Below, piece by piece: positions 21,819-33,193 of a stretch of 64,000 bases of DNA (within the stretch, counting starts at the first letter, position 1; each line of letters begins with the position of its first letter). This DNA is from Rhododendron vialii (lineage: Eukaryota > Streptophyta > Magnoliopsida > Ericales > Ericaceae): contig NC_080564.1 of assembly GCF_030253575.1 (NCBI RefSeq), forward strand, positions 7,050,501 to 7,114,500, written 5' to 3'. The notes beneath the pieces are model-generated. The model was given only the letters and a program-made list of their open reading frames with translations. It did not search any database and was not told the DNA's origin. Made by a program: the position numbers and the translations under genes.

Positions 21819-22546
21819 TTAGGAGAGATTCATAATATCCTTTGGGACTTGGTATTGGTAATCCAATCTTAAGTAGGTTGATGCCAAAATACAAAGTTGC
21901 CCTTGGAGTAGTAATGGAAGCTACTTTGCATAAGGGCAAAAATGAAAATATATACTATCAATCAAATTCTATCCCATGGAAATAAACATAGTATTAATAA
22001 TCCCATCATCTAATTTTATCCCAAACAAACATACTCATTATTAATCCCTTCTCATTACCAATCTCAATCTTAATACCATCTTCTTACGAATCCCACTCAT
22101 CTATCACTGTTATCAAACAGGACAATCGTTAAGAAAAATGATATGCTGACTTTGAAAATTTCCCAAAATATATATTTTTTTTTTTGGGGTCAAGCGGAAT
22201 ATCAAAATAATTGTTTGCTGCAGAAGATACCGAATTAACTCAAACACTGATATGAAACACACAATTATAATTCATCCCTCCAGAGTAAAGAGCCCGAAAG
22301 CACAACAATTTGTCCGTAACACTGAATATTTTTTGATAACTCAGGTGTTCGGATCAATTTACGCGCATCTCGATTAATTTTGGTGGTCCAATCCATTGCT
22401 CATTTGCAAATAGCTCAATTAAAACAGGAGCCGTAACATCAACTATAAATAACATTACAACTATATTGATATGATTTGATGTGCCCGTTCGTCCAACTGC
22501 CTGAGATATTTTCTTGAGGTTTGGAAAAATCATTTTCGTAGTAAGT
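21819..22546. other. Spacer with the right half of an interrupted MITE; no gene
   Basis: See the companion left half at 20507-20632. The rest, from about 22130, is AT-rich with no coding similarity. Confidence 0.4.
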
Positions 22547-22556
22547 AGTTGTTATT

Positions 22557-22903
22557 AGGGGTGTGCAAAAAACCCGAGTCCCGGCGGACCCGACCTGATC
22601 CGCCCCTAGGGTTTTAGGTGGGGCCGAACATGTAGTTCGGTCGGGTACGGGTCCAATTTTTGAAAAAAATTAGTTTTCGGTTCGGGACTTGGGGTGTTGT
22701 TTTTTTTTTTTTTTTAACCCGACCCGACCAAAAGACGACCAATTCATATAGATTACTTCGGTTTTGGTCGGACCCGACCCGACCAAAAAAATTGGTTACA
22801 CGGACGGTTATTCCCCCTCTTTCGGTTCGGGTTCGGGTCACAAAAAACGATAACCTATCAGTCGGGTCGGGTTCGGGCCCGAACCCGACCCGTGCACACC
22901 CCT
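22557..22903. mobile_element. MULE-type MITE (347 bp) with 10-bp TSD
   Basis: Perfect 11-base terminal inverted repeats AGGGGTGTGCA / TGCACACCCCT, flanked on both sides by AGTTGTTATT (22547-22556 and 22904-22913). The interior is rich in CGGGTCGGG/CCCGACCCG and folds back on itself. A 9-10 base duplication and these ends fit a Mutator-type non-autonomous element. Confidence 0.88.
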
Positions 22904-22913
22904 AGTTGTTATT

Positions 22914-24546
22914 GCCATGCAAATTAACGTATCTAATAGAGTATGATCCCCGTTCCGTTGAGATATTTCTCAAGTAAGTATTTATTTTTGAATTAAAGAT
23001 CGTGTATTGTGAAAGAATAACCTATCTTGTAAAATGAGAATTAAGTAATTGAAAAATAAGAACTTCAGCAGAACAGAAAAATTATACTTTTGTATTTTCC
23101 ATTTTTATGGGAGCATTTAATTGGTCAGGACCTGGAAAATTCAATATGGGATGTACAATATTTTAGTTTGCATTTAATTAGTCAAGATATGTATAAATCA
23201 AATATGGAAAGCGCAATCCGTAATATTAAATTATTTATACCAGTATTTGACCCGCAACATTTAATTGGATAACCACTAAAATATTTTGTAATCGACTTGA
23301 AAACAGAAGACTAATAAATGATAAATCCATGTCAAAAAAATAAAAATAAATGATAAATCGACCGATGATGATAGAGGCAATTAACGAAAATGATTAACGA
23401 GATAGAAAGAAAAAGAAGACATGTTGTAGTGATAGACAAAAGACGTACGTCCGATAAATATTACTACTCCGGAGCGGAGCTAGAATTTGTATGTAATGAA
23501 GTCAAATATCTGGAGTCCGTCGAGTTTGACAATAATAAAGGTAAGAAAATTTAGTAGAACTATTAAGGTACATTTTGATATATGTTGGGTCAATTGTGCG
23601 AAAACATAATCATTATCTCCATCTCTTTTTACCTTAGTTGGGAGGCGACAAGTAAGGTTGATAAAAGATAGTATCAATTATTATTCGCAGACAGGGACGG
23701 AACTAGGATTTTATTCAAGCAATGGCGAAATGTATATTAAGAAAATAAAAAAAGTGCATTACAATATTAATAGTCATCGACTCTACAAAAAAAAAAATTA
23801 AAATAACATAACAAAAACTATAGTAAATGATACTATTTGTCATTTGCACAGGAGTATGAAAAAAGACTAACTTTAATTTTTTAGGTTAAGTTATTTTAGG
23901 GTTAAAGTGTGGAGTTTTTTTTTCCTTAATTACACCTCATCCTTTATATTATATCACTTTGGCCCATTGAATTTAGTTTTGGAATACTTTTTTGGGTCTC
24001 CTTTCTTGAAAAAAAAAAAGATTTAAGACTAGTATATAATATAACAAAAATAAGAAAAAAAATCTAACGGTGGCGAAACTATATAAGTTGCGAATGACTT
24101 TTTTTATGCATATAATAATTGTAATTTTTAAATTTTTTGTTGTGGCGGCTGTCACCACTAGGCCCCCCTTGGTTCCATCCTTTTTTGTAAAGGATGATCA
24201 CGTGTTTATTTAATTATAATATATTTCCAATATGATAGTTTGTACAATACCGTTTTTAAATTTTTACTAATATCTAAAATTTAAAAATAAAATAATTAAT
24301 ATTTAGCGTGTGCCACTAACACCGAGTCACCGATCATCTTAAAATTGATGTTTCTAAAATAAATTGACATTTTACTGATTTTTCTATCAGAATTTTTTTA
24401 ATCAGATTTTCCTATCGTAATTGACTTTCTACTATTTGGAACCTTCCGTCGATTGACCATTTAAAGAAATTGGTCAAAAGTCTTTTCTTTTATTCAAGAA
24501 ATTTGGTGAAAGTTTGTTCAAGGCGATATATATTCGAAAATGATAT
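22914..24546. other. AT-rich intergenic DNA; no gene seen
   Basis: Several phrases such as GGAGCGGAGCTAGAATTTGTATG and GACAGGGACGGAACTAGG are typical remains of old plant repeats. There is no ORF with protein similarity. Confidence 0.5.
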
Positions 24547-24725
24547 TGGTACTGACGGGGCCTACGTGAGATTCAACAGCATCCGAGATGTGCAGAATGT
24601 TTGATCCGAGTCTCATTTTTTCGTGAATATATGTATATACGTGGCCTCCTCGTTTTTTTTTTTTTTTAAATTTTTGAACGGCTCGGATCGGCCGTTCCTA
24701 CGATTTCAATATCAACCCCGGTGCT
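24547..24725. mobile_element. Diverged copy of the long fold-back MITE family
   Basis: Contains GGGGCCTACGTGAGATTCAA, CATCCGAGATGTG, TTTGATCCGAG, TTTTTCGTGAATATATGTAT and ACGGCTCGGATCGGCCGT, the same blocks as in the elements at 43719-44071 and 57997-58353. The complete second arm is missing. It lies just upstream of the CaM-binding protein gene leader. Confidence 0.75.
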
Positions 24726-24726
24726 T

Positions 24727-26440
24727 GTAGCACTACTCATATATATTCAGACTCTCTCTCTCCCCAAAAAGATTCTGTAAAACGAACGATCGCGCAAGCT
24801 CGTTATTACGTTGCTTGCACGATCTCTGAAGCAAAAACAGAGAGAGAGAGAGAGAGAGTGGATGTTCTTTTATCCTCGAGCAGGCCTCATTCACATTGTC
24901 TTTTAGCTTTCTCGTCGCTTTCTGTGTAAGCAAACAAAGAGGGAGAATCGAAAGGTACGCGTTTTTGCCTTTTCAGCTCCCATTCCTCCATTAAATGCGG
25001 AAGAGCCGTTTTGTGTTCTTATCTAATAAGAAGACATGGGTTTTTCCTTTTTCTATGTTTTCCAATCTGGGTTTGTTGAGAATTGGAGCTTGATTTGTTA
25101 TCTATCTGTTCTGGGTTTTGATTGATTTGCATTTCGAAGCTTTCTTCATTTCAAAGGCTCAATCATTGCAGATTTTTCGGTATTCGGATTTCCCGAAAAG
25201 GAAAAAACGGGTATGATCTTATTGTATGTGGTGGTTTTTGCGAGGTTTTTATCCTAATTTAACAAGAAATTGGAGCGATTATTAATTTAGACGGATATTG
25301 GTTTCTCTTTGCATAAATTTTTCTGGATTTGATTGATTTAGGTTCTTGAAAAGGGTGTTTTTCAATTTGTAAGATTGTTTCATCAGAATAGATATTAAGG
25401 CGTTTCTCTTCTGTTTTAGATTGGGTTCATACTCTAAAGGCCAATTTGGAAGTGATTTGTTATTGAAAATATGGTGGAATGCTTTCCTCCTATCTGTCCG
25501 GCTGTCCCTTTATTCGGACTCATTTTGCACCTAATATATGAATGACGATGGTTCAACTGCATCGCTTTTTCTGCAAGCGATTAGAAATGAACTTGTGCGA
25601 TAATAACCAGTTCTTGACTTCTAATTTGTGATATAGCGTGTTGAGTATCGAAAGGCCAGACTAATGTATGCCTTAGACAGGAAAAGCTATTTGGTTAATA
25701 GGGGTCCATTTTGCTCTTTGATGTAAATGCAGTCACTCTCTTATTAGGACATTCTGCCCTTTTTACTTTTTAGTGTGTACTTTTCTTGAAAAAAAGATGT
25801 TTGAAGATGGATGATAATATGCAAAGGAATGGTTGGTTCCAAAATTCAGGGGGAAGAAAATTATTGCCTTTAGGCTTGGAAAACTTCCGCAGAATTCTAG
25901 AAAGTATCATATTTTGTTACATTGGGAAGCCATAAGCTACGAATTGTGGCCTAGTAATCTTGACCGACTGGCAGCCCTTTCTGCTAAGGTATATGCAAAT
26001 TTGACTATGCACCAAAGCAACAATATGAAAAAGAAAAAAAAGTTGTCTGTAATAAGTATTGTAGTCCTCAAATTGTTTGCCAGTAAACTAAAATAAGTTG
26101 CAGAAGCAGTCGATTTGGAATTTCTTGATTATCAGTTTCTGCCGATTTCCAGAAGCGTATGTAATTTCCAATTGTTTTTCTCTTTCTTTTCTTTCTGTTT
26201 TCAGGTCATCTAGTGCAGTTGGTTTTGCTTGAAATTATTCGCGATTTAGTACCAGATCAGATCTTGGTGAGTAGGCTTCCTCAGTTAATCTTAATTCATC
26301 AATTCTTTGGTGATGCGGAGATTGTTCTTCGTGCGTTTAATCTCACTTGCACCTGCCCTGCTATCTTTCATCATAAGGATTATTGTTATTTTTTGCTGCT
26401 TTTCAGGGTATTTTTGTTCCATTTGCTTCTTTTTGAGTGA
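24727..26440 (+). other. Leader exons and introns of the CaM-binding protein gene
   Basis: First non-coding exon to 24954 (AATCGAAAG|GTACGC). A second small exon is 26205-26266 (acceptor TCTGTTTTCAG, donor CTTG|GTGAGT). The third exon starts 26407 (acceptor GCTTTTCAG) and carries the start codon at 26441. CT/GA repeats flank the presumed transcription start. Boundaries are inferred from splice consensus. Confidence 0.6.
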
Positions 26441-28327
26441 ATGGCCACATCAGTGACCCAAGACGTAATTGAGCCAGATGAACGTAAACTAAGAACAAGT
26501 TCTGTTGGAAAATCAAGTTCTCCAAACACTGGACAAAGTAAGTTTCTTGATTACCTAAGGGCTTCTAGGGGAAAAGAGATGCCTCCAAACAATGGACAAA
26601 ATATCTCCCCACGTCATACCAGAGCTTCTACTGGTTCTCTCCGTGAAATGGTTAATACAGCAAGGCACTCTACTGGAAAAGCAAGTTCTCCGAAAAGTGG
26701 AGAAAGTCTTGATCCCCATTATCTCAGAGCTTCTTCTGGTTCTTGCCATGATTTCTGCAAGTACGGAAGGAAACATGAAGTTGAACTGAAGGCGAGGCGT
26801 CTTTTTCCCAAAAGAGCCATAAAACTGCCATCTGAGAGGGAGAATCCCACCATTGTAGTTGTTTCAGCTGAGAGAAAGATGACAGCGGTGGTCAAGGTCA
26901 AGCCCAAGCCTTCACCAGTTTCCAAAGCACTTTCCGCTGATTCCCCCAGTGTCATCAAGCAGGAAGTTTCATCGCTATCAAACAAAGTCAAAATGTCTTC
27001 GAAACAAGCTTCATCAAATGAGAAGGAAATAGCAAAAGATGGGAAGAAAATTGTTTCTGCAAAAAAGGCTCCCGTGAAACCTAAAGCCACAATGTCCAAG
27101 CCATCAACTTCCCCTGGTACTTCAGGTGGTTTGAATAGTAGAAAAGACAGTGAAATCAAGGGAGCCAAAAAGACAGGGACCTCTATAGCAGCTTTGAAGA
27201 AAGTAGTTGCTACCCCCAAGGCTTCACTTTTCCCTAAACCTTCTTACAATGGAGCTGTGATCTTAAATGTCAAAAAACACAAAAGCCCGAAATCTTCGTC
27301 TCCTCTGAAGGACCAGAACAGGGTTAGGAAAACTGAACCCAATCAATCAAACAATGAGAAGGTCTCAGAGAAAACCTTACATGTTATAAAGGTTGAAACT
27401 GAGAATGAAGTTCTTGAATGTGCTCAAAATGGTAGTACCCTTCATTCTCCTCTATCTCCAGAATTGTCATTGGCCAAGTCTTCCTCACTCCCGAAATCTC
27501 CAGCTTTGTCATCTCACGAGGAAGAAGATCAAGAGGAGTCAGAATATACTGATAGTAAAGTGGATGAAACAGATGAATCCATCTCAGAGAGCACTGAAAC
27601 AGTTAACTTGAACAAAGTAGAAACTCCAGAAGGAAATGGCAAGAGGACACCAGGAAAGGGTAGAAAAGTGGGTATTTCTGGCGATAAAGATTCTTCAGCT
27701 GCGAAACAGAAGTTCAGGAGGGGGAAGGTGGTTGAGGTTAAATCTGAGAATGATGGTCCGAGGAGGCTCAGATTCAGGCGGGGAAGAGTCTTGGGGCAAA
27801 ACCCGGATACCAAATCAGATGTCGTAAAAAGAAGCTTTGCAAAGAAAGAAGTTGAAGGTGATACAAATGGTACCCTCCCCGGTTTAAAAGGGAATAACAA
27901 GAGGACGCCGGGAAAGGGTAAAGTGGGTATTTCTGTTGATTGTGAACCGTCCAAACTGAAGTTCAGGAGGGGAATGGTGGTTGACCCTCAGTCAGAGAAT
28001 GGCACTCCTAGGAGGCTCAGATTCAGGAGGGGATTAGTCTTGGGGAGAAGCCAAGATAGCAAATCCGATGTTGGGAAAACAGGCTCTAAAAGGAGAGGAA
28101 CTGAGAGTGATGCAAATGGTACTGAACCTGGTTCTGAAAAGGTTGTTTTGAGGCATCAAGATGTGCAGGGAAAGAAAGATGCTCAGGGGTTGTTTAATAA
28201 TGTGATTGAGGAGACGGCGAGTAAGCTTGTTGAAAGCAGGAAGAGTAAGGTTAAGGCCTTGGTGGGTGCTTTTGAAACAGTGATCTCCCTACAAGAGAGT
28301 AAACCTTCAACGCAAACTGTCCCTTGA
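26441..28327 (+). CDS. Plant calmodulin-binding domain protein
   Basis: Uninterrupted 628-residue coding region. The C-terminus (about 575-620: NNVIEETASKLVESRKSKVK, then ALVGAFETVISLQ) is the plant CaM-binding domain (PF07839 type), a basic amphipathic helix that binds calmodulin in a Ca2+-dependent way in characterised relatives. The N-terminus carries the family's LRAS-type repeats (DYLRASRG at 38-44, HTRASTGS at 59-66, YLRASSGSCHDFCKYGRKH at 94-112). The middle is a low-complexity Lys/Ser-rich region with a Glu-rich patch (about 365-400). Two similar modules, each PGKG.KVGIS..., KFRRG.VV and RRLRFRRG.VLG (about 400-450 and 485-535), look like an internal duplication. It is predicted mostly disordered and possibly nuclear or microtubule-associated. 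Role unknown. Intact. ATG chosen because it opens the frame directly after the leader exon. Confidence 0.85.
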   Translation: MATSVTQDVIEPDERKLRTSSVGKSSSPNTGQSKFLDYLRASRGKEMPPNNGQNISPRHTRASTGSLREMVNTARHSTGKASSPKSGESLDPHYLRASSGSCHDFCKYGRKHEVELKARRLFPKRAIKLPSERENPTIVVVSAERKMTAVVKVKPKPSPVSKALSADSPSVIKQEVSSLSNKVKMSSKQASSNEKEIAKDGKKIVSAKKAPVKPKATMSKPSTSPGTSGGLNSRKDSEIKGAKKTGTSIAALKKVVATPKASLFPKPSYNGAVILNVKKHKSPKSSSPLKDQNRVRKTEPNQSNNEKVSEKTLHVIKVETENEVLECAQNGSTLHSPLSPELSLAKSSSLPKSPALSSHEEEDQEESEYTDSKVDETDESISESTETVNLNKVETPEGNGKRTPGKGRKVGISGDKDSSAAKQKFRRGKVVEVKSENDGPRRLRFRRGRVLGQNPDTKSDVVKRSFAKKEVEGDTNGTLPGLKGNNKRTPGKGKVGISVDCEPSKLKFRRGMVVDPQSENGTPRRLRFRRGLVLGRSQDSKSDVGKTGSKRRGTESDANGTEPGSEKVVLRHQDVQGKKDAQGLFNNVIEETASKLVESRKSKVKALVGAFETVISLQESKPSTQTVP

Positions 28328-30240
28328 GTTGAGTGGAGAATATGGTGTCCTTCCTTTCCCGCGTCTTTGGTTTTCCAAAGATATTGTAGGGGGAAAACCT
28401 AAGCTTGTGAATTTTCCAAAAGATTACACAGTAGTATTTTTTTTTTTTGAGGTTAGAAAGCTCGGATTACTGAGTTGATTTCGGATTCTTTCACCTGTAC
28501 TGTTCTTGACATGCTTCTTTCCGTTCTTGGAGGGTATGTTGCATCTTGCGTTTTTTTCTTTTCTTTTTCTGGGGGAATTTTGTACAAGTTTGTTGGATTT
28601 GTACTGTGATGGGAATTGGAAACTATTATGTTCTGGAGTTCATCTGGTTCAGGTAGGGGAAGAGAAAGAGCAACACAATTTGTATGGTTGATTTGTGTTG
28701 TCTTCCTTTTAATGAACTATGAAATGTGACTGTTTTGGGGGTTGTTTGGCATTGTGTCCCCTTGTTTAGCTTAACGTTACATTACTTTTGTAAGGATTAG
28801 GTTTGCAAAAAAAAATAAAAAATTGGAAGTTCTATTTTGTGCTTCAACTTTGTTTAAAAACATATGAAAAAAGCAACTCTCTCTATGTTCTGTTTCTTTC
28901 ACTTCACTTTTATGAATGCAATGTAGATTTACTAAATAAACCAAGGTTATGGGAAAAGCCTTGAGTTCAACTTTAGGGTAATTTTAAATTAAGAGTGGTT
29001 ACCTCCTTTCCTAAAGTGGCTTTTTTGTGTTTACTTTGTATTTCATTGGTTTAAGCTTCTTTAGACTTTGACAAGGCCAATGAACTTTGATAATCCTAGT
29101 GGGAAGTTAGGAAAATGAAAAATGCAAGGTTTGGTGATGGTACCAGTCACCAGATATGAGATATCATATATTGTAATAAACATCACATCATAAAATGAAA
29201 GACAACAATGAAATACTAAAAAGTAGTGATATTTTCGTACTCTTTTTTTTTCAATAAATGTATCCGTCTTTTTGTCTTCATTAGGTGAATAGAACAAAAA
29301 TAGCCTATACTTTATTTGCGGATTTAGTTTTGCCAAAATCATGAATTTTATTCAAAGGGTATATTGTAATTGTATTTAGACTCTGTTCCACTTAAATTTT
29401 AGCATTTTTTGTTCTTATTTAATTTTTTTTCGCGTTTGTTAGTTTTGCACCAAACTTTTGTGGATTATTGATTTGTCTCTACAAGAAGAATCAGAAAAGT
29501 TCATATTTTTTTACTTTTACCCAAATATTTTAGAAAATAATCATTTTTAGCAATAAATCCAACTTATTTCTCTAAAAGTTAAGTGGAACACCACCTTAGT
29601 CAACAATAAAAGTGTATATTTATGAAAATGGGATACCGAAATCATTACGGGTATCATATACTGTAATTGATCATAATGCCGTCTATGATTTCTTACTGCC
29701 AGTTACGGAAAAGAAAGAAATAAAGGACAATTAAAATCATATGGAGTATTTTTTTTTAAGTGTTATGTTTTGAAGGGAAGTATATTTTTAATTGGAACCA
29801 ACAATTTCTGATTGCATGAAGAATTATTAAGAGGGGCAATACGATTAGGAAAATGATCTTCACACTCCTTTTTTTGACATCCATTCATTTTTTTTTCTTT
29901 TTAGTAAAAAGATACATACACTTTAAATACTAAAAAAAAAAAAAGAAATGTGAATATAAAAAGTGGAATGTGAAAATTACTCTCTGTTACACTAAATGAC
30001 AAGACTGCGACGCCAAGTATCCGGTGACAAGGCTGTCCGTTACACTAAATGACAACCACTTAATTGAAAGACAAACTAGAAAAGTGGGTCCCCCTGAAAT
30101 ATCCCAACGCTATATGCCACGTCACTGCCGGCCTGCTGAATCCAATTCTAATATAGAATTGGTCTGTCATATTTGTTGGTCACCTGTGAATAAGTATAAA
30201 TTTTTTCTAAATTTAGTAGTTATTTGTTTTCTTGTCCTAG
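28328..30240. other. 3'UTR of CaM-binding gene, then spacer with one MITE
   Basis: About 350-400 bases of 3'UTR, then AT-rich spacer. A MITE-like unit at 29381-29599 has the termini CTCTGTTCCACTTAA and TTAAGTGGAACACCACCTTAG (inverted). No gene seen. The last 70 bases before 30240 probably form the promoter of the F-box gene. Confidence 0.5.
29381..29599. mobile_element. MITE-like inverted-repeat element
   Basis: Imperfect terminal inverted repeat TGTTCCACTTAA...TTAAGTGGAACA around an AT-rich interior of about 200 bases. No coding capacity. Confidence 0.55.
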
Positions 30241-32446
30241 ATACATAGAACCAAATCCCGTCCCCCTTTCTTCCACTCCCCATTCCTGTAAATCGCTGGA
30301 ATCAAGCAGAGCAGTTCATCATCCGTACTTTCTTCCTGAACGAAAATACCCCTATGGAGTAAGAGGATTTTCCAGCATTTCTTGCATGTTTCTTGGTAAT
30401 TTCTTACTTTCTTGCTCTGAAATCTGCCCCTGCAAAACCCCCTAACCCCTGTTCTGTTTTACTGGATTATCTGTTTATTATACTGGGTTGAGGTGAGAAA
30501 TTAGGGTTTTAATTGCCAGTGATTCACGACCTGGGCCTTCTTCAGTTGTATATCTGGGAGGTGGATAAATAGTTGTGCAAATTGTTAGTTACTTTCATGT
30601 TAGTGCTGATTATGATAGTAAAGTGTTCTGTTTTTTTTTTTTTTTTTTTTGGGGGGGGGGTTTGATTTTGTGGAGATTTGGGTTTAGTAAACTGCTGATT
30701 AGTGGGATCAGCTTGTTGCTACTTATTCAAGTTTTGATACTTGGAAACTGAACAAAGGGTGGATCTTGGATTCAGGGACGGAGCCAGGATTTTGGTATCG
30801 GAGGGCAGATTTCGACAAAAAAAAAAATGCTAGTGATACGAACATGATATTGTGAAGTTCCGTGCTCATTTTTTTTAAGTGGGAAAAATATATTAGAATG
30901 CAAAACTAAATTTGCACATGAAAAATTGAACAAATATTGTCGAGTCTGAAGAAATATTGGAAAATGACAGATGAATTGTATATTACATATCAACTTCACA
31001 TATTTATATTGGTCTCTTCCTAATTTTAATTCAGTATCCTCTTATTTGGCCACCCCTACCCTATGCATGGCTCCTTCCCTGCTTGGATTGTGTTTTCGTA
31101 GAACCATTGGTTATACAGGTTTAGCCAATTGTTTTGTGGATCTTTAACTGTTGAGGTTACTGAAAGGCATAAGAGGGATAAATTATCTGCTCGAAGGTGT
31201 TTACCAACATAATAGCAAGAAAGTGATCTAATTTGTTATCAATGTATCATATGAATTACGAATTAATGTTGGTGGTTTATATTCATCGTCTACCGGTGTT
31301 GGATGTTGGACCCCAAGTGTGATTTGGTTTATGGTATGGTGTATTGAAGCGGTAGATTGTATTATTAACGGTGTAGATTCTGACTTCACCGCTTGTACGC
31401 CACTGTTTACGAGGTCATAGTTATTGGACGCTGTAGGTGTAGCACTCTTACTTGTTAACAAATTGGACAGATTGTAAACTATTTGACTATCACACTGCCA
31501 CGTGCCAATGGAGTAGAACGAACCCTTATAGATTAGCAGAAACATATCCGCGACGTAACATCCATCCTTGGAATTTAAAGCTTAAAGTTCATGTGTTAGT
31601 TCAATTATCATATGACTGATTTGTTAGACTTTGTTTGAACCAACTATATTTGAAGCCTTAAGGTGACAATATCGTGCATGCTACTCTCTCAAATCTCAAG
31701 TATAGTAGATAAAAATAAATGTTCAAAACTCAACGATAATTTTTCTTTCAAAGTTTTAGCATTAAGTTTTGAAGGAAGTACCTCCTCCAAATGGTGATGC
31801 TATCAAAGTTACTTGAACTGTTAGTTGTAGAATTGTTGTTTGTCTGCTGATGTTTTGAAATTGTAAGTTGGATAAGTCTCTGACTCTGCTTTGGTGATCA
31901 TCCCTGACACATTGAAACAACTGTGTTCTTCTCGCTGAAGATGTGTTCTGAACTTCCAATCCCTGGTATATTTTACAGTTCGTATTAAACCAGAAACAGC
32001 CCCGGTATCACTAATATAGGGCTTCATATGACCGAGTCAATAAACCGCTGTACGGAAGATATCCAAAAGCTCATACTGTGTACTTGGCTTCAATGTGAAA
32101 CACAACATTCATTTAAGCTATGTCTGGTTTTCTAAATATTGTCCTCTGATTTTAAAAGAGCTGGGAGGATTGTAATGAAATAAGGTACCGGTGTGCTCTT
32201 GGAGCTTACGTACCTCTTATACTGAAAGTGACACTTGATTAAGATTGAGTACGCATCATCATTCATTTAAGCAGTACAAACCCAACTTCTTGATTAGCAT
32301 CGAATGAGATAAACCAACTAACCAAGTCCATCAGTCTGAAAAGTTCCTGTGTCTACTTAAATTTCCTGTGGACTTTGTGTTGTATATTTCTGTTACAGAA
32401 GCAGCTATTGAGATATTAACTCGTCTGATGTTCCTAGGTGGAAACA
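30241..32446 (+). other. Leader of the EID1-like F-box gene: 5'UTR exon, 2-kb intron, alternative acceptors
   Basis: A non-coding exon likely ends at 30395 (ATGTTTCTTG|GTAATT). Candidate acceptors are 32398 (TTTCTGTTACAG) and 32437 (GATGTTCCTAG). The intron holds a T20G10 run (30631-30660) and AT-rich DNA with weak unidentified ORFs. Inferred from splice consensus only. Confidence 0.5.
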
Positions 32447-33193
32447 ATGATCATATCAAAGCAGTTTCGTTGCATACACTCAGCCAGCTGTGCATGCACT
32501 AAAGGGCACCTGAACGAGCATGTAATCTACCTTATTTTTCAGCACTTGAACTGGAATCCAAAGTTCATAGCCGCCTTTTCTTGTGCATGCAAATGGTTTG
32601 AAGATGTTGCTAAAAGAGTACTCTGGAAGGAGTTTTGCAAGGCAAGAGCTCCTAAGATGATGCTTGATTTGCAGTCTAATGGGAGTCACAGTGTTGATGG
32701 AAACTGGAGGGCTCTTGGGAAGCTACTCATTTACTGTTCTGGATGCACCAAGGGTGGCTTGTTCAATAATATTCATATTCCTGGCCACTTCGTTTATAGG
32801 ACCCGATTTTCTAGGACTTCTGGGAAAAGCTTTCTTTTACCGCAATGCAGAACAGATGTTTTGTACGTGTCTGATCCTTGTGAACATCTTGACCAAGGGG
32901 AAGAGGGAGATGTGGGTTTTTTCCGTGGAGTTTTCAAGTCATTTGCAGTGTCAAAGGTTCGGAAAATGCTTATAACAAGGCGGGCAAAGCTTCATCCAAC
33001 AGAGGTGTGTCCCTATTGTAAAGCAAAGCTGTGGAGCATGCTGCAAGCGAAAATGGTGCCACAGAGTGCTAGCTGTAGGTTAGGTGCTTATGAAGATTGT
33101 ATCGAGTATTACGTGTGCCTCAACGGGCATGTGCTTGGGATTTGCACTCTCTTGCCCCTGTCTGACTCAGAAGAGGCATCTGAGTTGGAGTGA
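32447..33193 (+). CDS. EDL3: EID1-like F-box protein (EDL3-type)
   Basis: 248 residues from the ATG at 32447 (MIISKQFRC). The open frame continues 9 bases upstream but only to a GTG, which is not a plausible plant start. An F-box-like region lies at about 20-64 (HLNEHVIYLIFQHLNWNPKF, then CACKWFEDVAKRVLWKEFC). The rest matches the EID1-like family: RAPKMMLDLQ, HSVDGNWRALGKLLIYCSGC, RTRFSRTSGKSFLLPQC, DPCEHLDQGEEGDVGFFRG, HPTEVCPYCKAKLW, YEDCIEYYVCLNGHVLGIC and the acidic end SDSEEASELE. Such proteins join SCF ubiquitin ligases; EDL3 in Arabidopsis acts in ABA signalling, flowering and the clock. Cys pairs (CSGC, CPYC) suggest a metal site. Intact, single coding exon. The choice of EDL3 over a close paralogue is by memory of the family. 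Confidence 0.85.
   Translation: MIISKQFRCIHSASCACTKGHLNEHVIYLIFQHLNWNPKFIAAFSCACKWFEDVAKRVLWKEFCKARAPKMMLDLQSNGSHSVDGNWRALGKLLIYCSGCTKGGLFNNIHIPGHFVYRTRFSRTSGKSFLLPQCRTDVLYVSDPCEHLDQGEEGDVGFFRGVFKSFAVSKVRKMLITRRAKLHPTEVCPYCKAKLWSMLQAKMVPQSASCRLGAYEDCIEYYVCLNGHVLGICTLLPLSDSEEASELE

Noticed and set aside
31228-32027. Three minus-strand ORFs of 65-105 residues in the F-box leader intron
   Set aside because: No recognisable domains, non-ATG starts in part, and no splice or context support. Possibly an old transposon fragment but not demonstrable by eye.
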